Assembly (NCBI GenBank): GCA_013396915.1
Contig: VWZL01000298.1
Span: 1,154,695 to 1,218,694 of the forward strand
Source of the DNA: Stercorarius parasiticus
Lineage: Eukaryota; Chordata; Aves; Charadriiformes; Stercorariidae
DNA length: 64,000 bases
Reading direction: 5' to 3'
The notes below the pieces were generated by a model. The model had not been told where the DNA came from and did no database searches. It was given only the letters and a program-made list of their open reading frames with translations. Shown here in pieces: positions 37,827-50,632 of the stretch (position 1 is the stretch's first letter; every line of letters begins with the position of its first letter). The position numbers and the translations under genes were made by a program.

Positions 37827-40800
37827 ACACCATGAACTGGAAAAAGCAGATGGAGGAGGGCCATACATTTTAGGCAAATATTGTCACAGGCTAAAGGCAT
37901 CCCACTTTGTACTGCGAGTGAAACAGGGAAGACTGGAGACCTTCCTGATCATGGGAAGACCCACCTTTCTTAGTGCAATTTTTATTTCTTTTAAACAGTA
38001 GTTTAGTGGCAAGATCCAGTGTCTGCTTTCTGTTTTTTCAAATGGGTAGCATACACCAAAGTTTAATTTACTTGCTGAAAAACTTAGAAATGGAGCTAAT
38101 ACGGCAGCTGCAAGTAGCTGTTGTGAAGCGTCAGAAGAAAAGGTGTTTTGCCATCAGTCTCTTGTATCTGAATCCACAGAGATGAGCAGCCAGAGGAGCG
38201 AGCTTCAGAGCTTTTTCAGCTGGACCATGATGTGTACATCCCCCCACGCCTGTATATACACAAGCAGAAACATTTCATTTTACTGAAAAGGAAGATCAAA
38301 TTCAGATAGGTATAGCACTGAAAAACAGTTCTAATGAGAAAATGGGAAGAAAATCTGGATATTATTTCCTATGCGAGGGGGAAACATAGTTTGTACTCTT
38401 TCACTTGGAGAGCGCGCTTACAGAACTACCCGGCCATGACCAGAGATTCACATTTGCCCTATTCCCTGAAAAATTGTTTTATAATCCCAGGAAATATAAA
38501 GAGAACAGTAACTTCACTATTACTAAAAATTGGATATCCATGTAAATAAACATCAGGTTGCAAGGAATTAATTGTAGTAAGTCTTCTTAACTTGAAATGC
38601 ACTAGGGAAAAACAAGAACAGCGTCAAATTTTGTTTTCCTGACAATCTTTCTATTGTGTTTTTGTTCATACTGTAAAAATCTATTAGCTGTTGATGAATG
38701 CCACTGTATTGTAACATATCATAATAAATTGTAAACAAACTAGGTACTTACGGAACACACATTCTCTTCCATTTATTCAGAATCTGAAAAATTTAATGCA
38801 ATATAGATATAAACTTTTTCAACAAATCATGTATCACAAAATTCTCCCATATTTGCTCTTGGCAATACATGCTGAACTTGTTTATCGAGCCCTGTGTTAT
38901 TTACATATAAAATACAATTTTGGATTGTCAAGGGACTTTGATATTCCCTGGCACGATGGGGTTTAAATGGCGAGTTAATGCTGCCCTCTGCAGTTACTCT
39001 GGATTCAAAATCTCCTATTGCTCTTACAGTGTTGGTAGCAACTCTGGGTTTTTTTATGATGCTCTAAGGATACAGGAAAAGCATTCTTTAAAATTAAATT
39101 ATTGAAGCGTGGAAAACCCCCACAGATGAGGTCTGGGGAGGGGGGCACAAGTTGTTCCTCTGGTCTAAAACAGAAACAGGAAATGTCTTTTTCGGGCTGG
39201 GAGAAAGGCTGATATGCTGAAAACTCTTTTTCCTCCAACCTTAATGACTACACTTCATTAAAGATTTCACCACACCTTACAAACCTTTCCTACCTGAGTA
39301 ATTGAAAGCAAGCACAGATCATTGGGTAAATGTGCAAGGACACCAAGCTCTGCCGTGTGGCTTTCTGAGAGCGCCTCTGAGACCGTCTGAACAGCTCATC
39401 TAAAATCTCTCTTCTTAAAATGAAAAACGGAAGGGGTGGAAAATGTAATAGATCCCCATGGTCACTTACCCTCGCTCCAAAAACATACATTTTATTTATA
39501 GTTGGGCCAGGGCGAAATGATTATTTTCTGTCAGAAATTTCAGGCTCCAGCTTCTAGGTTTATCTGACTTCTGTTTTCTCTTCCCTGTTAGCCTCCCCTG
39601 ACTCCAGGACGGGCCGTAGACTTCACCTACAGCGTGAGAACACCAGTCACAGGACAGCAGTTCAAACCCTGCTCGCCTCTAGCGGAATACACGGTTATTA
39701 TCCAGGCTGCATCGTATGCTTTAACCATTTTGTAATGAGAAGTTTTCACTCCCTGCTTTGCTACATTTCCATAGCACTTAATTTTAAGATTTGGCCTAGA
39801 CCATTACAAACTCAGGTTCCCTGCTGAGTTTAAAGGTCTGGTTATTACCTTGTAAAATGCGTGTGATAACTTGGAGCGGTTGGTTGTTTCCACCTGTTGG
39901 GTAGGAGGCATCGCAAGGATAAAGAGTGATTCAGACATGGAAGACTGAACTCTCTCCTCCAAGAAAAATTACAATAATGAGGGGGGAGAATAAAGCTTCA
40001 AGATAATTTTACAAGGAAGATGTACGTTGTACAAAATGGAGAAAGAAAAAGACAAAGGCAGGCACGTTGATCGCTCCTGCTGTGTCACTCACCTGCTGCT
40101 TAGAGCTGCAGTCTTCTACAAATATAGATTTATAACTATACATCTATTGATTGAAATTAAATTTGACGCAATATTTGAAGGAGAAATAGTGGTTTTAGCT
40201 GGATTACTAAGAGGCATTGGTACAAGGAGATTTATGGAGACCATATTGCCTTCATTTTATGTGACCCCTTTCTGAGTCTCCTTTATTTTCCATTCCAGTT
40301 TTCCTGCACTTCATGAATGGAGCTGAGCTGCACCTCCCTTTTGCTACTTACTACGACCATTTTCTTTCCATTCTGTTTTTCCTGTATCATTACCATGATT
40401 GGGCACATGGAATCCAAATACACATTTCATATGTTTCTGTTTCCAAATTCTAGTTTTATATTTTGCTATTCATGATGCATTAGAAACCTGCTAACAATTT
40501 TCATTCTACTCTGAAGGCACTGCTGGAGCTGTATAGGCGGATGTAACAAGAAAATATTGAAAACAGTAAATGTAGACATTCTCCAATATAGCATGAAGAT
40601 GTTAAGCCAAATTCTACTCTAATGCTGATAAGTCCCTAATAATTCTACTGAATTCACACTTTCTACACCCCCTTGCCCTCGTTAATGAAAGATAATTTAG
40701 TCTGTTGGTTTTAAAACACAATGGGAACTTTGCCATTGTCTCAAATAAGGGCAGGGTTTTACCCAATTTTAGTTCTATCTACATCATAATAGGCAGGCTC

Positions 40801-43503
40801 CATTTCTGATATCAAATTCACTTGATTTATTCCTTAGTTAATCCAGTCATTCATTTTAATATTTATTTTATTCTGTACCTTTCTTTGAAACAAATGCAAA
40901 CCACTTTACGATGAAACACCTAATGAAAAGATTTCCTGACACCCATAATGAATTACAGATTATCTAAAACAAGAGCAATCTAGACTATATTTCATCATTC
41001 CAATGCATTGCAACAATGATATCGTACATCTTTCCACTAAGGGATTTGCATCCTTCGTTGTTAAGATATGGCTTTACAGCCAGTTGGAGACCTTTCTATC
41101 TGATACCGTATTCGTCCTAACATAGTGCCTGAAGTCTATTACATTAAGGCCAATATCCCTAAGTGAGTTAAATGGAAGCGTTGAAGTTTCTAAAATCAAT
41201 ATTAGAGAAATTAAAAAGACAACCATATGATCTAATGTTTTGAATTATTTGCAATAGACAATACAAAAAAATACTCTGTAAACTTAATCTAAATGAAATA
41301 TATTCACTCTCCCAACAAGACTAAAAATGAATGCTTCTCTTCTGCGTTACCTTACTAACATGCACGGAACACGAAATCGTACTTTGCCTCTTCCAAAAAC
41401 TGACTCTCTGATTTCTGTTCAGTTTCTGTCTCTGGACAGCTCTAGATAACATTGCTGTCATCCTCTATTTTGTTTCTTAGCTGTCAGAAGGAAGCCCTGG
41501 CATACCTGTAGCACATCCCATTCTTGAAGAAAAGACTAGGGACACCATTTGCTTTACACAACCCTTATTGCAGGCACATGCAGGAACATTTAAGAACATG
41601 TCTGTTCTGTGTACGGCCCCTTGAAAATAAATGCTTTTCCTAGGTAGTAGAGGTAGTGCAAAACAATAAGCAAAAGGATTTGTCATTTTTTGAGGTCCTT
41701 AATCAGGAGCCAGTGAATCCAAATTTGCTCTCTTCCCTACTAATTTTTCAAACGTGTGTAGTTCTAGTATCTTAGTAAGTTCGCTAGAACTTACTTTAAT
41801 GGCTTGTAAACTTTTCTTACAGCCACGTTCACATCTATATATTAGGTGTGAAGCGTGAATATTTGCTATCCAAATAATGTATTCACCTATTTTGCAAAAG
41901 TACGTCTTACGGGGAGAGCTACCTACCATGAAGCAGATTTAGATTTACTGATGTGTGATATATCATGTCACTGCTATTTTTTTGGAAATGAACATATATT
42001 TATTCTGTTAACAGTGTAAATTATAAAAACTGAATTAAAATGTGGAAACAAAAATCTGTTCTCCTTATCTGAATGTTAAGTGACTTCCAAGTTCTTGGGA
42101 GGGTACATCCTTCTTAATAAAATGCAGAATAATCGAGAGAGATGTTATTAGACTATAGATATGGTGATATGGCTATTATCCAATTTTTGGGAGTGACTGT
42201 CACTTAGAAAATCAAACAAAAAAGAGGCCAGACAGCAGTGCATGCATAAAAATTCTTGAAGTAGAAAAATAACACAGATGCTCTTTCAACATAATGAAAG
42301 CTGATGGAGCTCTGAATTCAAGTAATAGTACATGAATTAGTCTAGGCTAGGCTGAAACCTTGCATTTGAGAAAAAGTAATCTTCAAAAAAATAGCTTCCA
42401 AACATAAAGCGAAGCGTAAAACATTGCTAAGATGTCTCTTGCCTCTGCTTGGCCTCTTAATTGTGAAGAAAACTTCTTTCTTTGTCAAGAAAGCTCTCCC
42501 ACAAGCAGAAATATCCGTGCAGTGGATATCATTTGAATAGTGTCATGCCTCTACAAACCCACTGATTCATATCCTACATAGTCGCTTTTAAATGAGGCTT
42601 TCAGCTTCAGTGTATAGCCTGAATCAAAATAAATCTAATTTCTCCTCTGTTGCTCAAACCACCCCCTGATACCTACAATCTTTTCAAGATACTAAAATCT
42701 ACGGAGCTGCAATGTCAAACTTCAAGCAAGCCTGAGGATGCAGGAACTTTTTGTAAGTTATAATAAATAATCGCTCAGTAAAGGCAGAGCTTAAGCCTGG
42801 CCTCATGCTTTTGAGGGGAGCCCAAGCCTCTGAGCTGGGGCTGAGAGATTTACCAAGCCCTTCAGGACTGAAGAAGCCCTGGCATCAGGCTGGGCTCTGC
42901 TGAGGGTCCCACTCATCACCTGGCTTTTGCTGGTACATGCCACCAAACTTCAAATTCCCTGGATGAGTGCGGCACCAGCCTGGTGGGCCATGGCCACAGG
43001 GAGATTCAGGGAGGGTCAGGGGGGCTGTTCCTCTACTTTGGCTGGGGCTTGCTGTCTTTGGGACGAATCTGATGCGAATCACATGGGGGAAGAACTGGAT
43101 CTGCAATCCACACATAGCTCAGCCTCAGTTAACGCAGGAGCTGAAGTGCAGAGATGCTGACAGTAGCTGGTGGCAGGGCACAGCCGAGACCTTTGAGGGA
43201 TCCTTTCAGACTGAGGGAAGTTAGAAAAATCTTTAACTGAGCAGCATCCAGTTGTATAACCACACCCTCTCCCCCTTGCCAAACTCTACTATATAAAGTA
43301 CTAGACATAAATTGCTGGATGCGCGCAAAATTACTCAAATTTTGCAACCATGTCGTAAGCTTTCATCGCCTTTTCATATAGTTGACTTATTTTGCTATAG
43401 TTACTCTTCAGAACTAAAAATGCAAGCATCAGTTTGATTATGATGTAGTAGAATTGCGCTTTTTGCATTTTGTTCTTTTAGCATTCAAGAGTACTTATGA
43501 TAA

Positions 43504-43537
43504 TAACTCAACCTATAACATAACTCAACCTATAACA
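43504..43537. repeat. 17 bp tandem duplication
   Basis: The unit TAACTCAACCTATAACA occurs twice without change. Confidence 0.9.
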
Positions 43538-46500
43538 TTACCTTAAGTTAAATACCTTTTATTTTTACCATTTGATTATAATCTTTCATTATAATCTTCA
43601 GGTATCATTTTCCTTTTACCTAAGCTCAAGCCAGGTAACACAGGCAGTTGGGCCACTTTCTAGCCAGCAATCTTTGCTACTTACAATCCATTATCGTTGT
43701 GTGGCACTCACGGTGATGTCGAAAGTATTTCAGTGCCTTAGATCTGACAGTATGTCAGAAGCGAGCCAGTAAATGTGCACTGAACACCATGCAAACATCA
43801 TCCTGATGTTTGGTCTACACACATATGTATCTCTAGGAGATACCTGTTTCTCTGTTTTCTATGAGGAATAATGCAATTTTAAGCAAGAAAGGCATTGATG
43901 CTGGTATAAAAATTCACACCGAAGATCTAGAAAAGAACCGTATGGCTTTTAGGCACTTCAAATTACACCTCAGTGCGACACAAAACTTACTGTTGCCTTC
44001 CTGCCAACCCACCACGCTGTCATGGTACCAGCCATGTGGGAAGCAGGATGATGGTGAAGCAGTCACGGGACCAAAGGAGGCAAGAGTTTGAAAGCAGAGA
44101 CCTTCATCTGTGGGATGCAAGCACTCTTCCTTCAGAAACACGTCCCACATCTGCACTCCTCCTCTCAGGTAGAAGACAGAAGGTTATTTAAATTATGCCT
44201 GATGATTATTTAATTTCTACTTGTTCTGCAAAATTACCGTTTCACGAAGTATGTCTGTGTAATTGTGCTCTCCGGTATATCTGCTCTCCTGTGTTTCAGT
44301 GAGTGCTGTGTACGTATTTGGGAATGGTAATTGGTTGTAAATTTCCATTTAGTGAAGGAATTGCAATAACCAAATATAGAAAATTCTTTTTTTTAAAATA
44401 CAGAACTCATCAGAAATCCTGACGGCAGTAATCTGGTCTGGCATGTGGTTACAGCACTAGTCTTCAGTTTCTCTGAAATGAAAAGTGGATGTGACAGGGG
44501 CAGGGGGGGCAGGGAGGGTTTAACCAGCACAGGGTGGTGGTGTTCTTAAAGCTGGCTGTCCTGTTGGTGAGGGATAATGTGGCTCCAGATGCTATGGCAC
44601 GTAACCAAGCACACAGAAGACAAACCCATTAAGAGATTTGGATGTAATTCTTGATAAAAGAGTTTACTTGTCACAATGCAAAGCCAGGCAGAGATAATAC
44701 AGCTATTACAGATTGCCTAACGTAAGGGTCTGATATACCCTCACTCTCTGACTTACTTCCAAATCTGGGACTTGTCCTTAAGGAAGGCATAAAGGCAGGC
44801 AAGGTGCGGATTGGGTTTTCGCTCTGACCTGGGAGCTGAGAACTGCTGCTGGATCTAATACATTATAAAATTGTATGTGACGTGATCTAGCCATCGAGTA
44901 TTTATTATAAACTCTGAATTTATTTTTACTACAAAACTTTTTTAAACATACACTTTTGTTGAAGCAACACTTAGCAACTTTTTCAATGTCATGTTTTTTT
45001 CTGTAGTAAATGAGTTCTGAGGATTGCGCCTAAGGTTAGTTAGTGACAAATGAGCACGACTCGAAATGCTAGGTACCACTCTACAAATTCTCGAGCTTCA
45101 AAGTCCATGAGCACTAAAAGTAGGATTTAACAGGTTCTCCTTGAAGCTTGAGAAGACTGCTGGAGTTGTACCCAGCACACCAGCAACTGCTTGGCTGTCA
45201 TGACAATTATACCCACTTGGTGGCTTTCTGTTTTTAACTTATTTGAAATAAAGCCCATTTATTTATGAGTAAAAGCATCTTACTAGGAAGAAGCAAGTTA
45301 GTGTTACTTTAGCATGCACCCGTGGCATTAATGTCATGGAAAATCTGTATATCTCATATGAGTTTAGTCAGCCTGATGACCAGCTCTCTGCGCGCTGGAA
45401 TTGCCTTGGTTTACTTCTGCCTGAGTCTATGATAGAAGGTCCTTCCTTGTCCCAGCTTCAGCAAGGAACCTATGTTCATACTGGTACACCTATTTAAACA
45501 ACAAAACTGTTTATTTGTTTGGATTATTTGAAGTCTGTTGTACCCGGAGCTTGTTCAAACTGTATTTTATACAGTTTAAAAGTGGCCTCTCTGAAGACTT
45601 AACTTGGATCAATTCAGTGGAGAATATTAGCATTGCATGGTTGAAATATCCAAATACAGAGAAATTACTGAAAGGTTTGTTTCCATAGTTGTAAATGCGG
45701 GTAACATGAGAGACTTTGTTGCTTAATAGAAAACAATTGTTATAAAAGAATAAAAATGAAAGATAAACAAAAATGAGTGTGTCTGAGGATTCTGGTTACA
45801 AGTCCAGGATTCCCATTTGTGTAACTTGCAAGCTCGAAGATAGTCAGAAGGAGCAGAGATGATGATAAGCAAAAAGGACTGCTGTTAGCTTAGATGGATG
45901 CCAGGCTCCTAGAGTATCCAGTTCCCATCACTTTCCTGTGTTTTGATCAATGCTGCTCAGCAACTGATCCGACCTGAAACTGAAGCATCATTCCCATAAT
46001 TCACACAAGTGCACTGAGAATTAGAAGCTTGTAAGCAGTCTCATCAAATCAAAGGCGTGATGTCAAATATAAAACGCTTGTCGTCCCTTTCAGGTCTTCT
46101 CTTGGCTCTGTTTTCACATCACTCTCTCTGATGTTTGTCACCATAAAGTAGTTCATTCCCATCAGTGGTGACAGCTTCATCAGCTACTTGTCTTTCTATA
46201 AAAATTTACAGAAAACCTACATCTTCCTTCTAATAAGCTCCTTCACTTAAAAGAAAATTTACAGCCTCTGTAGGTAAAGTAGACAAAGTGGGAGAAATGG
46301 AGGTGAAATGATTAATGGAGAGCCATGCGGTCAGGTCAGGATCAGAAGGAGATGACAAGTCAGGCCTGAGGTCCCGTGCCCTGACGTGTTGGCGTCGCTT
46401 TCACAACTGCACCGTACTGCAGCAGCCTTGCGTGGCACTTTATGATGTATTCTTTAGGGGACCTTTTGTTTCCTAGTCTGACAAATTCCAAGTATCAGTT

Positions 46501-46854
46501 GACTATTAATACTTATGGGTTTGCTTTACATATATATTATACAACTAGTATAACCTCATTGGTTTCTGTATACATCAATCCTCTTCGATGTCACATCTCC
46601 ACAGAAAAAAAATATTGCAAGGTTTATTGTGCCAGATCCAATCCTAGGCTGAGCTTTCCTTGAACCACAGATGCAATGCTAAGAAAATTGAAAGCACAGG
46701 TGGCATCAAGCTGGCAAAAATAGGCAAGGCTGCCTCAAAATTATTAAATATCCTTTTCTCATGTCCTCGCTGCTTTTTGATAACTTGCCTTGACAGAAGC
46801 CCCAGATAATCGCCCCTTTTTCCTCACCTTTAAACCTACGTTGCTGCTTTAATT

Positions 46855-47160
46855 AGGTAGCCAAATGTGGAGAACAAATTCTTTGCTTGGGATAGTATGG
46901 ATGATATGAGTCAGCCTTACTTCATTTCCTTGAGCAGAGTGAACGTAAAGATAAAAATGAAGCGGCTCCAGAGAAATATTTATCTGCAGCAATTTAGCAT
47001 GCTCTGTGAAAATTGCTTTCAGAAAAGGGAAATGGAAATCATTTTGAAGGACATAGGTCAACAAGCTTCAGACCCACTTGCGTGTACTTTCCTTAATAAA
47101 AATCCTCTCCCAGTGCACATGCCCATGCAATGGTGGGTTTGGAGTAGCTGTTAAGCAGAA
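46855..47160. other. Candidate conserved non-coding element with long open frames on both strands
   Basis: The plus strand is open for 95 codons (46867-47154) and the minus strand for 71 codons (46849-47064). I recognise no protein in either. The block differs from its AT-rich surroundings and contains words such as AAATATTTATCTGCAGCAAT and GAAAATTGCTTTCAG. It could be a conserved regulatory element or, less likely, an exon. Confidence 0.2.
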
Positions 47161-49734
47161 ACCTTCAATCCCTTCGGATTTGCGGCTGATCTAACTCACT
47201 TTGATTTCTACATCTGACATGGCTTCCCACTTAATTTTTGTTTCATTGCTATAAATATGTATTGCATCTGGGAGTGTGAGGGGAAAGATGAGAAAGCAGC
47301 ATACCCTTGGCAGGTTCTTGTTTACGAAAAACAAAATATTATAACTGTTAACTGCAATATATATGAAATGTAAAAAAGCTACACATGCTTATAACCAGAA
47401 AATAAGTGTAAATTCAACTCTTACCACCTCGTTATCTTAGTTCAATGCTGCAGGAAGGCTACTCCGTGAGGTCAAAGAAAGCATCCGAGGCAACATGGTT
47501 ATTTAAATTGGGCTTTTTCACCTCTATATTAGCTACAGATTGCTAAAAGTGAAAGGAGAATAGAATTTTCCTAACTGTCTCTAGCCTTATTGTGAATGTG
47601 TTTTAAGGGGAATGTGTTTTGTCACTTATCACCGATGCCAGCTCATTTAAGGGAAAGAATAGACTGCTAGGATGGAAATAACATTGATACTTAGTGCTCC
47701 TCACATCTAGTATAGATTTTAGGAATCAGGGCTCTCAAAAAAGCCCGAGGGGGTATTATGGGAAGTTACGAAATGAAGGGAGAAGTTGAAAGCCTATGTT
47801 AAAACCTGATAGATTTTGATCGGTTGTTTCTTATTCACACCAAGTTCTCTAAATGAAGCTGAATGAAAGAAAAATGAGATAAATACCATAAGATTAAAAT
47901 CCAAAGTTCTGGTTTCAGTCCCAAACGTGAATTCAGATTGCTTTGTTCAGTGCTGCCAAGTTCAAGCTTTCAAAATTGCTGGTCAGACCCCCTATATCAC
48001 AAGTTGCCTAAAAGATGCCAGAACATAACAGAGGTTGCCTTTAAGTTTGTTTAAACCTTTCTTTGGGACACCTTCTTCAAACCCTTCTCTGCACTTATCC
48101 AGGGCATAACCTTCCTTAAATAACCAAAAGTGCATTGCTATAAATTATTTGGTCTGTACGAATAAAATGTTGCGCAAATCCATTTTTACACACTAAAGAC
48201 GTCAATCATTGCTATCTGACTTCTTCCTAATTGGTTCTGAGTAAGGACTGAGTTTTCAGGTACACAAATCATTGCTTCCACCTTTTTTTCCCACTTTTTT
48301 AGTTTCATTCATTTCTTACAGGTAATCTTCAGAGCGTGCTAGGAGGGGCTCTCAGTCTTGAGTTTGTCCCCAGAGCCTTCCAGGGTGAATTCAAAGCTCC
48401 TTGTGAATCCAAGGAACAGGTTTTTAGAAGAGATCCTAGGTGTGACCCTGGAATGGATGTAGGAATATGAAATTAGGAGTTGCTGTTCTAACACTAAATT
48501 CTCTCTCTCTAACGCTCTAACACTAAATTTGTATACAGCCCTGGGCTCCATCAGTTTCTGTTGTCTAGCCACTCAGCTAAGCATTTCAGGACATCAGACT
48601 GTCATGAGATTGTACTTTTCTTCTATAGCATTCAGTGTCTCCCATTTAGCACTGACAAGATGTTAGTAGTGTTGAGTTACAGGTCATCCATGGTATGAAC
48701 ATTTTATTCCTGCTGTCATCATATGAAAAGTGTCATTGTTTTAATAGATTTTGAGTGCTAATCTAAACTATTCCTCCTTAAAGTAAAAAAAAAAATAAAT
48801 TAAAAAGAGCTTTGTTTAACCAAAGTACATGCTCTTTCACTGCGAATCTGAGAAAATGGGTTTTGTATAAGGAAAGTGTTTTCTTTACTTCTATTTCTTC
48901 ATAGTTCTCCTAGATTCTGTTAAACCTCGATGGAAGAGCTGGGGAAACAGAATGTAAATTGCTTAAGATGAGCACATAGCACTAAGGTACCAGCACGTGC
49001 AAGCGAGAAGATTAGTTTGCCCCTGGGAGTTTCACAAAGCCCGCTTCAGCCCTCCTCCAGCTTCACGAGCCAAGGCAGCACGAGTGCAACCACTTAGCCA
49101 AACTGCCACACCTACAAAACGAAACACTGGATTCTTGTAGGCACACTTGAGGAATTAGATTTGATGTATACGATAGTGTTTAATAATACCCATCACCATA
49201 AATATCTAAAATTTCTTCCCAAGTGTGTATCACAAAGACTTTGCTTTTATTTATGACTGTGCCATTGCATTACTCTTCAGACAGCGACGTGGTGTTTGAC
49301 TCCATGTAACAGGAACAGGCATAGCGTGCCCTCCGGCTTGCTGTTGCTGAAAGTGTCTCGCTTTCATGATGTGCCTCTCCCCCCATCCTTGTGCTGTGCT
49401 CATATTGCTATGTGGGTTGTCACCTTCAAACCCTAAGCTCCTTCTCTGGAGGTCCCTTATTGCCATACTGACCAGACTGGTATATTCTTGACCGTAGTTG
49501 AATTTTCAGTAAAAAAAATAAGATCTAGATGTTTAACAGAGAATGCAGGATTTTCTACCTATTACAGGATGGTTAAAAACAGCTGAGAATTCTTTCCTTA
49601 TTATAAGACTATATTCAAAGGTAAGTGTTAGCTGTTAATTCCCACAGGGTTCCAAAGTGACCTCTGCTGCACTTCCACAGAATCCGTTTATTTCAGATAA
49701 AAATGCGTAGGCGTCATATCAAATGCACCTACCT

Positions 49735-50440
49735 GCTGGACTTGCTCCAGTATATCAATGTTTTTCTCGGTCTGGGGAGCCTAAACCGGAGACAGCGCTT
49801 CAGAGGCGGCCTCAAATGCCTAATAGAGGGGAAGAACCACTACCCCTCTCGGGAAGCGATAGTAAGGTCTGGCAGCAAGATAGCAAGCAGCACGGGCTAC
49901 CTTCTTGCTGCCACAGCCCAGGATGCAGCTGGCTTTCACTGCCCCAAGGGCACACTTGGCTCACGTTCAACTTGCTGTCAGCCAGGACCTCTTCTGTGAA
50001 ATTGCTTTCCAGCCAGCTGCCCCTGGCCTGTTCTGTTGCAGGGGATTAGTCTATCCCAGATGCAAAACCTTGCATTAGCTTTGGAGATCTCTCGTGAGAT
50101 TCGTGTCTCTACACATCATCCTTGCTCTCCTGCCTATCAGCTGCTGCCTGCAGTTTGCTGTCTGTGACTATGCTGAGGTTGCAGTGTGTCCCATTGTCCG
50201 GGTTCTTGATAAAGATGTATAAAGTACTGGCGCCAGTATTAACCCCTAAGGGATCCTAGTGGGACTGGCTGCCGGTGGGACTTCATACCACTGGCTGCAA
50301 CCCTTGGAGCCTGGCAGGCCAGCCAATTTTCCATACACCTACCAAAACCATATTTCAGCGATTTAGTTGTAAGGTTATTGTGTGAAACTGTAAAAAGCCT
50401 TGGTACAGTCGAGGTGAGAGAACAACCACTGCTGTCCTCT
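49735..50440 (-). mobile_element. Old CR1 LINE, inverted 5' segment (minus strand)
   Basis: The sequence follows the complement of CR1 ORF2. It starts at CTTGCTCCAGTATATCAATG with CTGGGGAGCC (the WAPQ..KKDIDILEQVQ region). It passes through CACAGCCCAGGATGCAGCTGG (the ILG/W-rich linker) and CACTTGGCTCACGTTCAACTTG. It then continues through the complement of the RT core (GATAAAGATGTATAAAGTACTGG, GCCAGCCAATTTTCCA, GTGTGAAACTGTAAAAAGCC) towards GTCGAGGT near 50420. It is diverged with many indels, hence old. It abuts a plus-strand CR1 3' end (50533-50632), so the two look like one insertion whose 5' part is inverted, as made by twin priming. Confidence 0.85.
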
Positions 50441-50450
50441 AGCCAGAGGC

Positions 50451-50534
50451 TGCTCCGAGTTTGCACCCTGTGCCTACGACAATCTATAATTAACTTCCTT
50501 AACTTTAATAGGCACAGGGTGCAAACTCGGAGCA
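50451..50534. repeat. Perfect 26 bp inverted repeat at the CR1 inversion junction
   Basis: The left arm 50451-50476 (reading TGCTCCGAGTTTG...TGCCTA) is the exact complement of the right arm 50509-50534, with a 32 base AT-rich loop. Pairing continues outwards after one mismatch for three more pairs. The end of the right arm (GGAGC followed by AACCTTATCTAG) runs into CR1 3' UTR sequence. A perfect stem between otherwise diverged CR1 halves implies a later fold-back copy or gene conversion. Confidence 0.93.
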
Positions 50535-50632
50535 ACCTTATCTAGTTGAAGATGTCCTTGCTCATTGCAGGGGGATTGAACTAGGTGGTCTTTAAAGGTC
50601 TCTTCCAAACCAAACTCTTCTATGATTCTATG
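50533..50632 (+). mobile_element. CR1 LINE 3' end (plus strand), partner of the inverted segment
   Basis: GAGCAACCTTATCTAGTTGAAGATGTCC, the CATTGCAGGGGGATTGAAC block, the GTCTCTTCCAAACC block and the tail TATGATTCTATG are the last hundred or so bases of a CR1 3' UTR. It is read as the sense part of the same twin-primed insertion as 49735-50440. Confidence 0.88.

Larger units (their letters stand above)
33150..49734. other. About 16.5 kb with no recognisable transposon or gene
   Basis: No CR1, LTR or coding gene is recognised. Simple repeats: GT/TA at 37789-37826 and a 17 bp perfect tandem pair at 43504-43537. A GC-richer stretch lies at 42780-43270. Segments that read like conserved non-coding elements include 34290-34400, 37470-37700 and 46855-47160. 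Open frames here (for example the arginine-rich one at 36364-36690) lack domains. A near-perfect 13 bp inverted repeat sits around 45090-45153. Confidence 0.5.

Noticed and set aside
39290..39490. Minus-strand open frame with a GTAAGTGA donor-like site and a TATAAATA upstream
   Set aside because: The donor-like site lies within the first codons of the frame and the acceptor-like site at the other end does not define a coherent exon.
45090..45153. Near-perfect 13 bp inverted repeat as a microRNA-like hairpin
   Set aside because: The stem is too short for a typical precursor and has one mismatch; no further pairing was found.
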